A DNA stretch of 64,000 bases from assembly GCF_000828055.2 (NCBI RefSeq), contig NZ_CP010523.2, positions 4,092,001-4,156,000 on the forward strand. The letters run 5' to 3'. Under the pieces are notes generated by a model that was not told the DNA's origin, ran no database searches, and was given only the letters and a program-made list of their open reading frames with translations. Of the stretch, positions 15,459 to 22,605 are shown one piece after another; position 1 is the stretch's first letter; the number at the start of each line of letters is the position of its first letter. The DNA is from Klebsiella variicola (lineage in GTDB: Bacteria > Pseudomonadota > Gammaproteobacteria > Enterobacterales > Enterobacteriaceae). A program made the position numbers and the translations under genes.

Positions 15459-15978
15459 GACGCCGTTAATGAACGCGGTGCAGCGCGATCTGGCGGGCTG
15501 GCCCTGCGAAAAGCTGAGCGAACGCAGCGCGCTGCTGCGCTTGAACGACGCCACCGCCGTGACCTTCAGCGTGCGTCAGAAGCGGCTGTTTATGGCCAGC
15601 ATTCACAGCTGCGAGTTTGTCGTCGAGGGGCCGGTGACCCGGCCCGTGCGCGGTATCATTCGCGCCCATCAATCCGGCTGGTGGAAACGCCAGCCGATCC
15701 GCTTTATCGGCGGCAAAGGCAGCGAGGAACTCGCCGGCTATCTCAACGGTTTTCCTAATCTCCAGCAGACCTTAAGCGAGCTGGATTACCGCCGCTTTTC
15801 GCTGACCTTTGATAGTAGCGGCTGGCGCTGCAGCATTGAACCCTGGGCCGCCAGCGAAGTGGTCTGTAAAATGCCGCCGCTGCGCCGTTATCTGCGGCTG
15901 GAAGCGCAGCAGCGGATGCTGCTGCTCAGCGTGCTGGCGATGATTAATCAGGCGGTAAGTCAGTGGATGGATGAGTGA
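15436..15978 (+). CDS. Uncharacterised protein, DUF3156-like
   Basis: A 180-residue soluble protein overlapping the end of the APC permease gene by 23 bases in another frame, which suggests translational coupling. No signal peptide or membrane segment is seen. Notable features are paired tryptophans (GWWKRQP) and a C-terminal leucine-rich helix (QQRMLLLSVLAMINQAVSQW). I believe it matches DUF3156, a family found next to APC permeases, but this is from memory and moderately sure. It could be a cytoplasmic partner or regulator of the transporter. Its real function is unknown. Confidence 0.75.
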   Translation: MSSVPWFETPLMNAVQRDLAGWPCEKLSERSALLRLNDATAVTFSVRQKRLFMASIHSCEFVVEGPVTRPVRGIIRAHQSGWWKRQPIRFIGGKGSEELAGYLNGFPNLQQTLSELDYRRFSLTFDSSGWRCSIEPWAASEVVCKMPPLRRYLRLEAQQRMLLLSVLAMINQAVSQWMDE

Positions 15979-15994
15979 GCGGATGCCCGCGCCA

Positions 15995-16357
15995 TCACGC
16001 GCCGATCAGGCTCTCAAGGGGGATGCCGAACTGCGCATGAAGCCGGCGAATCATCGGGAGCGTCAGGTTGCGCGTACCATTGAGAATTTCATAGACACGA
16101 TTCGATTTACCAATCGCCGGCTCCAGATCTTTGACGGTCAGCCCCTGCTGCTCCATGCGAAACTTGATCGCCTCTATCGGCGTCGGCGGCTCGATGGGAT
16201 AGTGCTTTTTTTCATACTCAGCAATCAGCAGGCACATCACCTCAAAAAAATCGCCCTCTGGCGTATCAAGCGCTGGTTCATTATCAAAAAAAGGTTCAAC
16301 CGCGCTTAGCGCGGCTTCGTAATCTCGTTCAGTGCGGATAGGTTTTATTTTCATCAT
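15995..16357 (-). CDS. higA: HigA-type antitoxin, HTH protein
   Basis: A 120-residue antitoxin. Residues 1-55 form an acidic N-terminal region expected to wrap the toxin. Residues 70-118 form a Cro/CI-type helix-turn-helix (KDLEPAIGKSNRVYEILNGT). The ATG at 16357 follows directly on the TAA of higB with no gap; its ribosome site GAGAGGAAG lies within the last higB codons, so translation is coupled. HigA proteins neutralise HigB and repress their own promoter. Palindromes at the upstream promoter fit that. The toxin-first order is normal for higBA. Confidence 0.88.
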   Translation of the reverse strand: MMKIKPIRTERDYEAALSAVEPFFDNEPALDTPEGDFFEVMCLLIAEYEKKHYPIEPPTPIEAIKFRMEQQGLTVKDLEPAIGKSNRVYEILNGTRNLTLPMIRRLHAQFGIPLESLIGA

Positions 16358-16660
16358 TTACTTCCTCTCAATCGTCTCAGCGTTTATCTCGTCATATTCC
16401 TTATGCGAACCGATAAACTTAACGAACACCCACCCCCGCAGATAAGCAACGGCTACGATTAACCGGTAATCATTTCCTTTAATGTTGAATACCACCCGCT
16501 TATTTTTCAATATGCTTGCGCTGCGGTATTGGTCCTTTATCTCCGCCGGGGTTTTCCAGTCTGCTTTTGTCGCTTCGTCTACCCAGGCCTTTAGCGGTTG
16601 TTCAGCGTCGGGATTCTCCGCCCAGAAGTCCCTTAAGGTTTTCACTGAGATTATCTTCAT
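16358..16660 (-). CDS. higB: HigB-type mRNA interferase toxin
   Basis: A 100-residue RelE-superfamily toxin of the HigB_toxin type that cleaves mRNA on the ribosome. Family-typical segments include KNKRVVFNIKGNDYRLIVAV and the C-terminal KFIGSHKEYDEINAE, where the HKEYD motif holds the catalytic region as in E. coli HigB. The ATG is at 16660. There is no Shine-Dalgarno sequence, and the predicted transcription start coincides with the A of this ATG, so the mRNA may be leaderless. It forms a bicistron with higA. The module lies between amine-region genes with its own promoter. Confidence 0.9.
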   Translation of the reverse strand: MKIISVKTLRDFWAENPDAEQPLKAWVDEATKADWKTPAEIKDQYRSASILKNKRVVFNIKGNDYRLIVAVAYLRGWVFVKFIGSHKEYDEINAETIERK

Positions 16661-16666
16661 GTGCAG

Positions 16667-16695
16667 AGACTAGTCCCATTTCGGGACTAAGTAAA
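16667..16695 (-). promoter_or_regulatory. higB: higBA promoter with operator in the spacer
   Basis: On the reverse strand TTTACT (16690-16695) and TAGTCT (16667-16672) are separated by 17 bases. The spacer is filled by the inverted repeat AGTCCC-N5-GGGACT (16672-16688). HigA bound there would block RNA polymerase. The -10 ends six bases before the higB ATG. Confidence 0.65.
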
Positions 16696-16698
16696 GAA

Positions 16699-16719
16699 AA
16701 AGTCCCGTACCGGGACTTT
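16699..16719 (-). terminator. Terminator of the HDAC/MFS operon
   Basis: AAAGTCCCG-TAC-CGGGACTTT is a perfect 9-bp stem. On the reverse strand the stem runs into TTTTTCTTT, making an intrinsic terminator 25 bases past the HDAC-like stop. The stem repeats the GTCCC/GGGAC half-sites of the higBA operator, so it may also bind HigA. Confidence 0.7.
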
Positions 16720-16743
16720 AGCGATCACCGTGAGCGTGAGCGA

Positions 16744-17859
16744 TTACTGCAGGCCAAACCGTTGCGCCAGCCGATCGAGAGCCTGCCTCTGGAACTGCGC
16801 AAACTCCGCCCGCGGCTGCTGCTGCTGAATAAATTCCAGCAGCGGATCCTGGACCTCGGTACGGATACCGCTCAGCGTTTCCATCACCGCCAGGCCGCAG
16901 AACGGCACGTAGGATTCGGCGTAGCCGCCCTCGTGCACCATCACCAGTTTCCCGCCGCACAGGCGATCCGCCGCCTGCTGGACCTGTTCGGTCATCGCCC
17001 GGAAGCTGTCGCTATGTAGCTGCATCCGCGCTAATGGATCCATGGCGTTGGCGTCATAGCCGCAGGCGATAATAATCAGCTCCGGCTCAAAACGCGCCAG
17101 CGCAGGAATGACGATAGTTTCCAGCGCATAGCGCCAGCTGTCATCCCCCGCCCCGGCCAGCAGCGGAATATTAATGTTGTAACCTTCGCCCGCGCCCACG
17201 CCGCGATCGTCCTCGCCGGCGTAGCCCGGCGGGAAGCAGCCGTCCTGATGCAAGGAAATAGTCAGTACGTCGTCGCGCTGCAGGTAGATATGCTGGGTGC
17301 CGTTGCCGTGGTGAACATCCCAGTCAATGATCGCCACCTTGCCCAGCCCCAGCTGCGCTTTCGCCCGCTCGACGGCAATGGGAATATTGGCGAGGAAACA
17401 AAATCCCATCGACTGGTCCGGCAGACAGTGGTGTCCGGGCGGGCGCGACAGCGAATAGGCATTATCCAGCTCCCCCTCCAGCACCGCTTCCACCGCCGCA
17501 CAGGCCAGCCCGGCGGAAAGACAGGCGATTTCATAACTGCCCGGCCCCAGCGGCGCCTCTTTGCCGAGCATGCCGCCGCCGTTATCGCTGATCGCCTTGA
17601 AGCGCTCCAGATAGCTGTCGGGGTGGATCCGCCGCAGGTCCTCAAGGCTCGCCGGCGCCGCGCTGCGCAGCGCCAGCTGCGGCGTCAGCCCGGAGACGTC
17701 CATCAGGTTTTTCATCCGCCGTTTGGTCTCCGGCGATTCAGCATGACCGCCACCGGCGGGCGGCTGCACCCACCCGCCCACCGGCAGCGTCACCGCGTGC
17801 AGACCGGTACTGTGCCAGAAACAACGTTCATCAAAGAAGAAACCGGTTTTTCTTTTCAC
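16744..17859 (-). CDS. Class II histone deacetylase / acetylpolyamine amidohydrolase-like enzyme
   Basis: A 371-residue zinc hydrolase. The start is GTG at 17859 with a strong GGGAGGA site; an upstream ATG at 17907 lacks one. The catalytic residues are all present: His143-His144 in RPPGHHCL, zinc ligands Asp181 and His183 in DWDVHHGNG, the third ligand Asp269 in ACGYDANAMDP, and the transition-state tyrosine in HEGGY near residue 313. Bacterial members remove acetyl groups from small amines such as N-acetylpolyamines. It follows an MFS gene after 16 bases. In this amine region a role in deacetylating an imported N-acetyl amine is plausible but inferred. Confidence 0.9.
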   Translation of the reverse strand: MKRKTGFFFDERCFWHSTGLHAVTLPVGGWVQPPAGGGHAESPETKRRMKNLMDVSGLTPQLALRSAAPASLEDLRRIHPDSYLERFKAISDNGGGMLGKEAPLGPGSYEIACLSAGLACAAVEAVLEGELDNAYSLSRPPGHHCLPDQSMGFCFLANIPIAVERAKAQLGLGKVAIIDWDVHHGNGTQHIYLQRDDVLTISLHQDGCFPPGYAGEDDRGVGAGEGYNINIPLLAGAGDDSWRYALETIVIPALARFEPELIIIACGYDANAMDPLARMQLHSDSFRAMTEQVQQAADRLCGGKLVMVHEGGYAESYVPFCGLAVMETLSGIRTEVQDPLLEFIQQQQPRAEFAQFQRQALDRLAQRFGLQ

Positions 17860-17875
17860 TCTATCCTCCCGTGGG

Positions 17876-19048
17876 CTAACTCTTCCCGGCGGCGGACGCC
17901 GCCGCAATCAAAATCAATGACAGCAGCGCGCAGACGCCTGCCGCCGCCAGCAGCGGGTCGGCGCTGGCAAAACGCTGCAGTAAGGCCCCGGCTAAGGCCG
18001 GACCGGCCGCCATGCCGCCGCCGATCACCAGATTGATGCTGTTCATCAGCCGGCCGTTGCTATCGAGCCCGGCCACACGGGCAAGAATAAAGGGCAGCAC
18101 GAAGGTCCAGGTGAACTTAAACAGCAGCGCCGCGATGGCGTAGCGCACCAGCAGCGGCTGGCCGATCAGCAGCCCAACGCTGACGATCAGCAGGCCGTAG
18201 CCCAGCCACACCGGTAAACGATCGGCCCGCTGGGTACCCCGCAGCGCCGCGCCGCCGGCGCCGATAATGCCGCAAACCGTCGCCGCCGCCAGCACCAGAC
18301 CGACCTGCGTCGGGGTTAGCCCCGCCGCGCTGCCGATGGTGCCGATAAAGGTCCACACTGCGCTGAGGCTGATATAGAAAGTGAGTACCGCCAGCACCGC
18401 CAGCGCCTGACGCCACAGCGCCGTCGACGGCTGCTGGTGGGAGGCAGAGAGCGGTTGAAAGCGCGGAGGGAAAGCGGACACCAGCGGCAAACAGCAGAGC
18501 ATAATGGCGGCGAGGATCAGATAAACCACCTTCAGGCCAAAGGTCGCGAACAGGCCGGGCAGCACCAGCAGGCCAAGCATGCCTAACAGCAGTTGCCCGA
18601 GCACCCAAAAGGCGTAGACCCGCGACGGGTTCGGCGTCCCCGCCGCGCAGCTGATACACAAAATCATCAGCGTGCCGCCCGCCAGCGAGGCGAGAAAGCG
18701 CGCCGCCAGCAGCGTCTCGTACTGGGTGACCACCGCCGAAGCGAGGTTGGCGGTCAGAAACACCACCCCGGCCATCAGGGCGACCCGCCGCCAGTCGAGG
18801 CGGCTCATCCACCACCACGCCGGGAGCGTCGCCAGACTCATCGCCCCCAGCTCCGCCGAAAATAGCCAGCCGATCTGTCCTGGTTTAAGCTGCCATTCGC
18901 TGGCCAGCTGCGCCGCCACCGCCGGCGCGGTCATTAATATCCCCGGCGCAATGGCGGCAAAAATCACGATCGCCGCCAGCAAACGCAGGGAGACCACCAG
19001 CCCGGCGGGCCGGGAAAGCGCATTATCAGTGAGAGGGGTACTCGACAT
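17876..19048 (-). CDS. MFS transporter
   Basis: A 390-residue inner-membrane protein with about twelve spans, taken to start at ATG 19048 (MSSTPLTDNAL). The segment WWWMSRLDWRRVALMAG resembles the MFS loop between helices 2 and 3. It is encoded just before the HDAC-like enzyme and after moaR on the same strand. A short hairpin with a T-run lies between moaR and this gene. It may import an acetylated amine or export a product; nothing in the sequence decides the direction. Confidence 0.85.
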   Translation of the reverse strand: MSSTPLTDNALSRPAGLVVSLRLLAAIVIFAAIAPGILMTAPAVAAQLASEWQLKPGQIGWLFSAELGAMSLATLPAWWWMSRLDWRRVALMAGVVFLTANLASAVVTQYETLLAARFLASLAGGTLMILCISCAAGTPNPSRVYAFWVLGQLLLGMLGLLVLPGLFATFGLKVVYLILAAIMLCCLPLVSAFPPRFQPLSASHQQPSTALWRQALAVLAVLTFYISLSAVWTFIGTIGSAAGLTPTQVGLVLAAATVCGIIGAGGAALRGTQRADRLPVWLGYGLLIVSVGLLIGQPLLVRYAIAALLFKFTWTFVLPFILARVAGLDSNGRLMNSINLVIGGGMAAGPALAGALLQRFASADPLLAAAGVCALLSLILIAAASAAGKS

Positions 19049-19067
19049 CGTAGGGCGTGCTCCGGTC

Positions 19068-19088
19068 AAAAAAGCCTCCCCCCGGAGG
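19068..19088 (-). terminator. Short hairpin with T-run between moaR and the MFS gene
   Basis: On the reverse strand, CCTCCGGGGGGAGG is followed by CTTTTTT. The stem is only about five base pairs, so termination may be partial, allowing read-through from moaR into the transporter and deacetylase genes. Confidence 0.4.
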
Positions 19089-19165
19089 ATCCTCCAGGGA
19101 GTGATACCCACAGGCATCAGGAAAACGCCGTGCTGCCACGGCGCGCGCGGGATGCGAAAGTCAGA

Positions 19166-19849
19166 TCACAGATGCAGCGTACGCTGAGCGGCCGGCATCC
19201 AGGTTCGGGAAACCAGTTCGGTACGATTGACCACTTCGGTCTTGGCGAAAATGTTGCGCAGGTGCGTTTTTACCGTCGAGAGCGAGATATCCAGCTGGCG
19301 GGCAATCAGCTTATTGCTGGCGCCTTCGCGCACCATGCCGACGATTTCCCGCTCTTTCGCCGTCAGGATGGCGGGCAGGTCATCGTCTTCCTGCAGACAG
19401 TCGCGAATGGCCAGCTCCACCAGCGGCAGCACCGCCTGAGCCCGCTGGCGCTCTTCGCTGGAGAAAGGCACGTCGCGCATCAGCGAGATACCGGCGATGA
19501 TCCGCCGCTCGCGGCGAATAAAGATCTCGGTCATGTCGCGTACGTTATTCGGCAACATGAATTCATGATAGTAATGGCGGTTGCGGTCGCAGAGCCGCGG
19601 CGTCATCGCCGCCACGGTGGTGTTCTGGTGGCTAAAATGCGAGGGCAGAAGCGGATCCAGCGGCTGGAAGTTTTCCAGATATTGTTGGTGCGTATTATCG
19701 GAAATATTATGCAATATATAGCTTTCGGGTTTTAAACGATTATTTACTCGATAAAAGACCGCTGAAGTCAGTGGAATTAGCTGGGAAATAGTCTGTAAAC
19801 AACGGGCTATTATCGCATCATTACGGCTGGCTTTTAACAAAGCAGACAT
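19166..19849 (-). CDS. moaR: LuxR-family transcriptional activator, MoaR-like
   Basis: A 227-residue regulator starting at ATG 19849 behind a GGGGAGG site. The C-terminal LuxR helix-turn-helix is clear at about residues 157-215 (LTAKEREIVGMVREGASNKL, then QLDISLSTVKTHLRNIFAKT). The N-terminal domain is not a response-regulator receiver, since no phospho-acceptor pattern is seen. Position and type match MoaR of Klebsiella aerogenes, the positive regulator of the monoamine regulon, encoded next to moaEF. It is divergent from an SDR/moaF pair. A CRP-like site lies about 107 bases upstream of its start. The name is assigned by recognition and context rather than alignment. Confidence 0.82.
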   Translation of the reverse strand: MSALLKASRNDAIIARCLQTISQLIPLTSAVFYRVNNRLKPESYILHNISDNTHQQYLENFQPLDPLLPSHFSHQNTTVAAMTPRLCDRNRHYYHEFMLPNNVRDMTEIFIRRERRIIAGISLMRDVPFSSEERQRAQAVLPLVELAIRDCLQEDDDLPAILTAKEREIVGMVREGASNKLIARQLDISLSTVKTHLRNIFAKTEVVNRTELVSRTWMPAAQRTLHL

Positions 19850-20358
19850 GATAGGGCCTCCCCGTCGAGATGATGGTACATGACACATGGATGACTACTG
19901 ATAATTGAAGCATACATTTCACATTTAAGTAACACAATCATTAACATATTAACAATGTGATAGCCGTTACATAATTTTCAACAAACCATTGTTATATAAA
20001 GAATTTAAAAAACACACCTGCCATGCTTTACGATAGCCGCGTTAAAATATAAACAAAAAAGATTAACACCCGGCGTACCTGCCCCTGGTGATAAAAAAAA
20101 CCTATCCCCGACGCGTCATTCTCATCCTAAAGAACGATGGATTTCTGTTTTTTTTCACTTATACCCTTAACAGGATGCAATTAATTTTCGCCGCGGCGTA
20201 ATCATGTGATGACGCCTGACCCGCTGTTGCCGAAATAATGAGAACGGCGCCCTGTGAGAGAGATCCATTAACCGCCACGGCTATCGTTCTTCCGGACGAT
20301 AGCCGGGACCTGACGCGCTTTTTAAGGTAATCGAAGACCCCATAACAGGAGAGAGCGA
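19850..20358. promoter_or_regulatory. Divergent regulatory region between moaR and the SDR/moaF operon
   Basis: A 509-base AT-rich stretch without a supportable gene. It contains a CRP-like site at 19956-19971 and CTAAAGAACGATGG at 20127-20140, which resembles part of the operator at 11741. The motif CTTCCGGACGATA lies at 20289-20301, 58 bases before the SDR start. The last is preceded by TATCGT, so TATCGT-N8-ACGATA (20282-20301) forms an inverted repeat. Confidence 0.65.
19956..19971. promoter_or_regulatory. CRP-like site upstream of moaR
   Basis: TGTGA-TAGCCG-TTACA matches the CRP consensus TGTGAN6TCACA at nine of ten conserved positions. It would make moaR sensitive to catabolite repression. 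Confidence 0.5.
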
Positions 20359-21135
20359 ATGGCGAGAGTCGTGGTGATCACCGGCGGTGGAACCGGAATT
20401 GGCGCCGCCTGCGCGCGGCTGATGTGCGCCGCGGGCGACCGGGTGTTTATTACCGGACGGCGCAAAGCGCCATTGCAGGCTGTCGCCGATGAGACCGGCG
20501 CCACGGCGCTGGTGGGCGATGCCGCCGACGGCGAGGTCTGGGGTCAGCGGCTGCTGCCGGCGATCCTCGACCAGGCTGGCGGTATTGATGTCCTCATCTG
20601 CAGCGCCGGCGGGATGGGCAACAGCCCCGCCGCCGAGACCAGCGACAGCCAGTGGCGCGAGGCGCTGGACGGCAATCTCACCAGCGCGTTCGCCAGCGTT
20701 CGCGCCTGTCTGCCCTCGCTCATTGCCCGCCGAGGCAATGTCCTGTTTGTCGCCTCCATCGCCTCACTCGCCGCCGGGCCGCAGGCCTGCGGCTACGTCA
20801 CCGCCAAACACGCCTTAATCGGTCTGATGCGTTCCGTCGCCCGCGATTACGGCCCACAGGGGGTACGCGCCAACGCCATCTGTCCCGGCTGGGTCACGAC
20901 GCCGATGGCGGATGAAGAGATGTGCCCGCTGATGGAGGCAGAAGGGCTATCACTGACGGAGGCTTATCAGCGGGTCTGTCGCGATGTTCCGCTGCGCCGC
21001 CCCGCCAGCCCCGAGGAGATAGCCGAGGCCTGTCAGTTTCTCTGTTCGCCGCAGGCCGCCATCATCAGCGGCGCCACGCTGGTCGCCGACGGCGGCGCCA
21101 GTATCGTCGATGTTCCCACTCTGGCGTTTGCCTAA
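20359..21135 (+). CDS. SDR-family oxidoreductase of the moaEF locus
   Basis: A 258-residue short-chain dehydrogenase/reductase with AGGAGAGAG before ATG 20359. The cofactor motif TGGGTGIG is at residues 8-15, and the active site has Ser133/Ser136, Tyr146 and Lys150 (YVTAK). The C-terminal AIISGATLVADGGASI is the usual SDR end. It is 25 bases upstream of moaF. In Klebsiella aerogenes the corresponding operon was called moaEF; that moaE is not the molybdopterin synthase subunit, so I leave the symbol blank. It may reduce or oxidise an aldehyde, ketone or alcohol arising from monoamines. Confidence 0.88.
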   Translation: MARVVVITGGGTGIGAACARLMCAAGDRVFITGRRKAPLQAVADETGATALVGDAADGEVWGQRLLPAILDQAGGIDVLICSAGGMGNSPAAETSDSQWREALDGNLTSAFASVRACLPSLIARRGNVLFVASIASLAAGPQACGYVTAKHALIGLMRSVARDYGPQGVRANAICPGWVTTPMADEEMCPLMEAEGLSLTEAYQRVCRDVPLRRPASPEEIAEACQFLCSPQAAIISGATLVADGGASIVDVPTLAFA

Positions 21136-21160
21136 CGCCCTACTCTGTTCAGGAGCCCCT

Positions 21161-21952
21161 ATGACTTCAGAAGCCGTATTTATCCAGGTCGGCGCGCTGG
21201 CCGATGGTTTTGCGCCACACGGTAATTTACTCGCCACCACCAGCCTGCCCGCCGGCGAAACCTTTACTTTTTATGTCGCGGGCAGTAAGCCGCAGCAGTT
21301 GGTTATCGAAGATGACCAGACGCTCAGCTGGAACGGCAAGCGCGCGCCCTGGCGGGCAACCGCCCTGCGCCCGGACATTCTGTTTATCGACTTCCTTGAC
21401 CCGGAGCGGGATAACGCCAGCATTAGCGCGGTATGCAACCTGACACAGCGCAACGCCACCCTGGTCTACGGCCAGCTGCCGGACGAAGCCGCCGCGCGGC
21501 TGGACGCCTTCAGCCGGGTGGAGCAAGGCCTGCCGCTGACCGCGGTAGAGGCACGGTTTGTTTTTGCCCGCCTGGATGAGCAGTCGGGGCCGCTGCCGGA
21601 CTTTACCGATGCGCTTATTGGCATGCGCAATCAGTACACCTACAGCCCGACCGAGCGCTATGAGCACATCTATCTCAACGACAATTTTTACACCTGGCAG
21701 TGTCTGGACGGTGTGGAAAAGGGGCTGGCGGATGTCGATCGCTGCCACTATGTGCAGGTGGCTGAGGATCTCTATCTGTTCGTCTGGCGGGAGAAAATCA
21801 TTCCCACGCTGGGGGTGATCCTGATCGATCTGCAGCAGATGCGCACCGACGGCAAGATCATGGGCTATCAGGGCAGCGATTTCGGCGCCCTCAGCAATTT
21901 CCCGGTCGGCGCCAGCGCGAAGATCCTCAACGTCACCCGCCATCAGGAATAA
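21161..21952 (+). CDS. moaF: MoaF family protein
   Basis: A 263-residue soluble protein starting at ATG 21161 after CAGGAGC. I recognise the two-part MoaF architecture: an N-terminal domain with FTFYVAGSKPQQL and SWNGKRAPWRATALRPDILF, and a C-terminal domain with YSPTERYEHIYLNDNFYTWQ and VWREKIIPTLGVILIDL. The family was named in the Klebsiella monoamine regulon. Databases call it molybdenum cofactor biosynthesis protein F, but no firm biochemical role is known. It is probably a small-molecule-binding beta-barrel protein. It is co-transcribed with the SDR under the MoaR-type motif. Confidence 0.85.
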   Translation: MTSEAVFIQVGALADGFAPHGNLLATTSLPAGETFTFYVAGSKPQQLVIEDDQTLSWNGKRAPWRATALRPDILFIDFLDPERDNASISAVCNLTQRNATLVYGQLPDEAAARLDAFSRVEQGLPLTAVEARFVFARLDEQSGPLPDFTDALIGMRNQYTYSPTERYEHIYLNDNFYTWQCLDGVEKGLADVDRCHYVQVAEDLYLFVWREKIIPTLGVILIDLQQMRTDGKIMGYQGSDFGALSNFPVGASAKILNVTRHQE

Positions 21953-22120
21953 AGGGGCGCCGCCGGGCACGCTTTCAGGCACCACATCCGTCATTTCGCC
22001 GGGTGGCGGCTGCGCCTGACCCGGCCTACGGTCCGAGCAGCCAGTCATTAATTTACCCACTTGTGCGACTGAAACTGCCGGTGCTGACGGCCTCAAAATC
22101 GCTGAGACGTTCCCGGAAGG

Positions 22121-22325
22121 CCGCATGGATGCGGGCTGAGGGCCGTGTTTTGCACGGACGCTGCCTCGGCCCGACCCGAAGCCTGCAGGGATAAGTCGAA
22201 GGCACCACGCAGTGGCGATTTTGCTGGCCGGAGCCCGGGGGTACAGGGGGCGGCGGCGACTGGCCGCCCCCTGTGCGCTCCCTGTGCCATGAGTGACATA
22301 ACGCAGAAAAAATATCGGGAGCGCA
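22121..22325. repeat. Unexplained multi-stem element
   Basis: Several strong stems lie in about 200 bases: CCGCAT-GG-ATGCGG (22121-22134), ACAGGGGGCGG paired with CCGCCCCCTGT (22243-22253 with 22264-22274), and TGCGCTCCC paired with GGGAGCGCA (22274-22282 with 22317-22325). None fits the REP pattern. It could be an intergenic repeat or a structured RNA. Confidence 0.45.
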
Positions 22326-22354
22326 ATCAGCCCGGAAATAGCACAGGAGTGGTA

Positions 22355-22559
22355 GCCCTGCTAAGCGCAGCGCGAGCAGGGGCATTTCCGGTTGCGCCGT
22401 CATTTCGCCGGGTGGCGGCTGGCGCCTTAACCGGCCTACGGGTCCCTTTCACAGACTGACACCGCGTAGGCCCGGTAAGCGCAGCGCCACCGGGCGATGG
22501 CATCAGGCACGGACCCGCTTTAGTGCCGGGTGGCGGCTGGCGCCTGACCCGGCCTGCGG
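22355..22559. repeat. BIME cluster of REP units
   Basis: A hairpin GCCCTGCT to AGCAGGGGC (22355-22383) is followed by three REP palindromes in alternating orientation: 22407-22440 (gccgggtggcggctggcgcc start), 22466-22495 (gtaggcccggtaagcgcagc start) and 22525-22559. Confidence 0.7.
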
Positions 22560-22605
22560 TCCGCGCCATTTGTCCATTCTCTCCCCGCCGGGGAGAGGGA
22601 GTGAC

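Larger units (their letters stand above)
21953..22605. other. 653-base intergenic block rich in palindromes
   Basis: No gene is supported. The block has a REP unit at 21998-22030, a multi-stem element at 22121-22325, a REP-like hairpin at 22355-22383, and three more REP units at 22407-22440, 22466-22495 and 22525-22559. The adjacent genes moaF and the aldo-keto reductase are convergent, so no promoter is needed here. Confidence 0.7.

Noticed and set aside
13899-15554. Long reverse frame of 551 codons opposite the APC permease
   Set aside because: Shadow of the permease; the translation is a His/Arg/Gln-rich low-complexity sequence without domains.
22145-22459. Forward frame of 104 codons in the palindrome-rich block
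   Set aside because: It runs through REP and stem sequences, lacks a ribosome site and has no domain.
21953-22605. CRISPR-like array suggested by repeated GC-rich units
   Set aside because: The units alternate in orientation, vary in length and lack uniform spacers, which fits REP/BIME elements.
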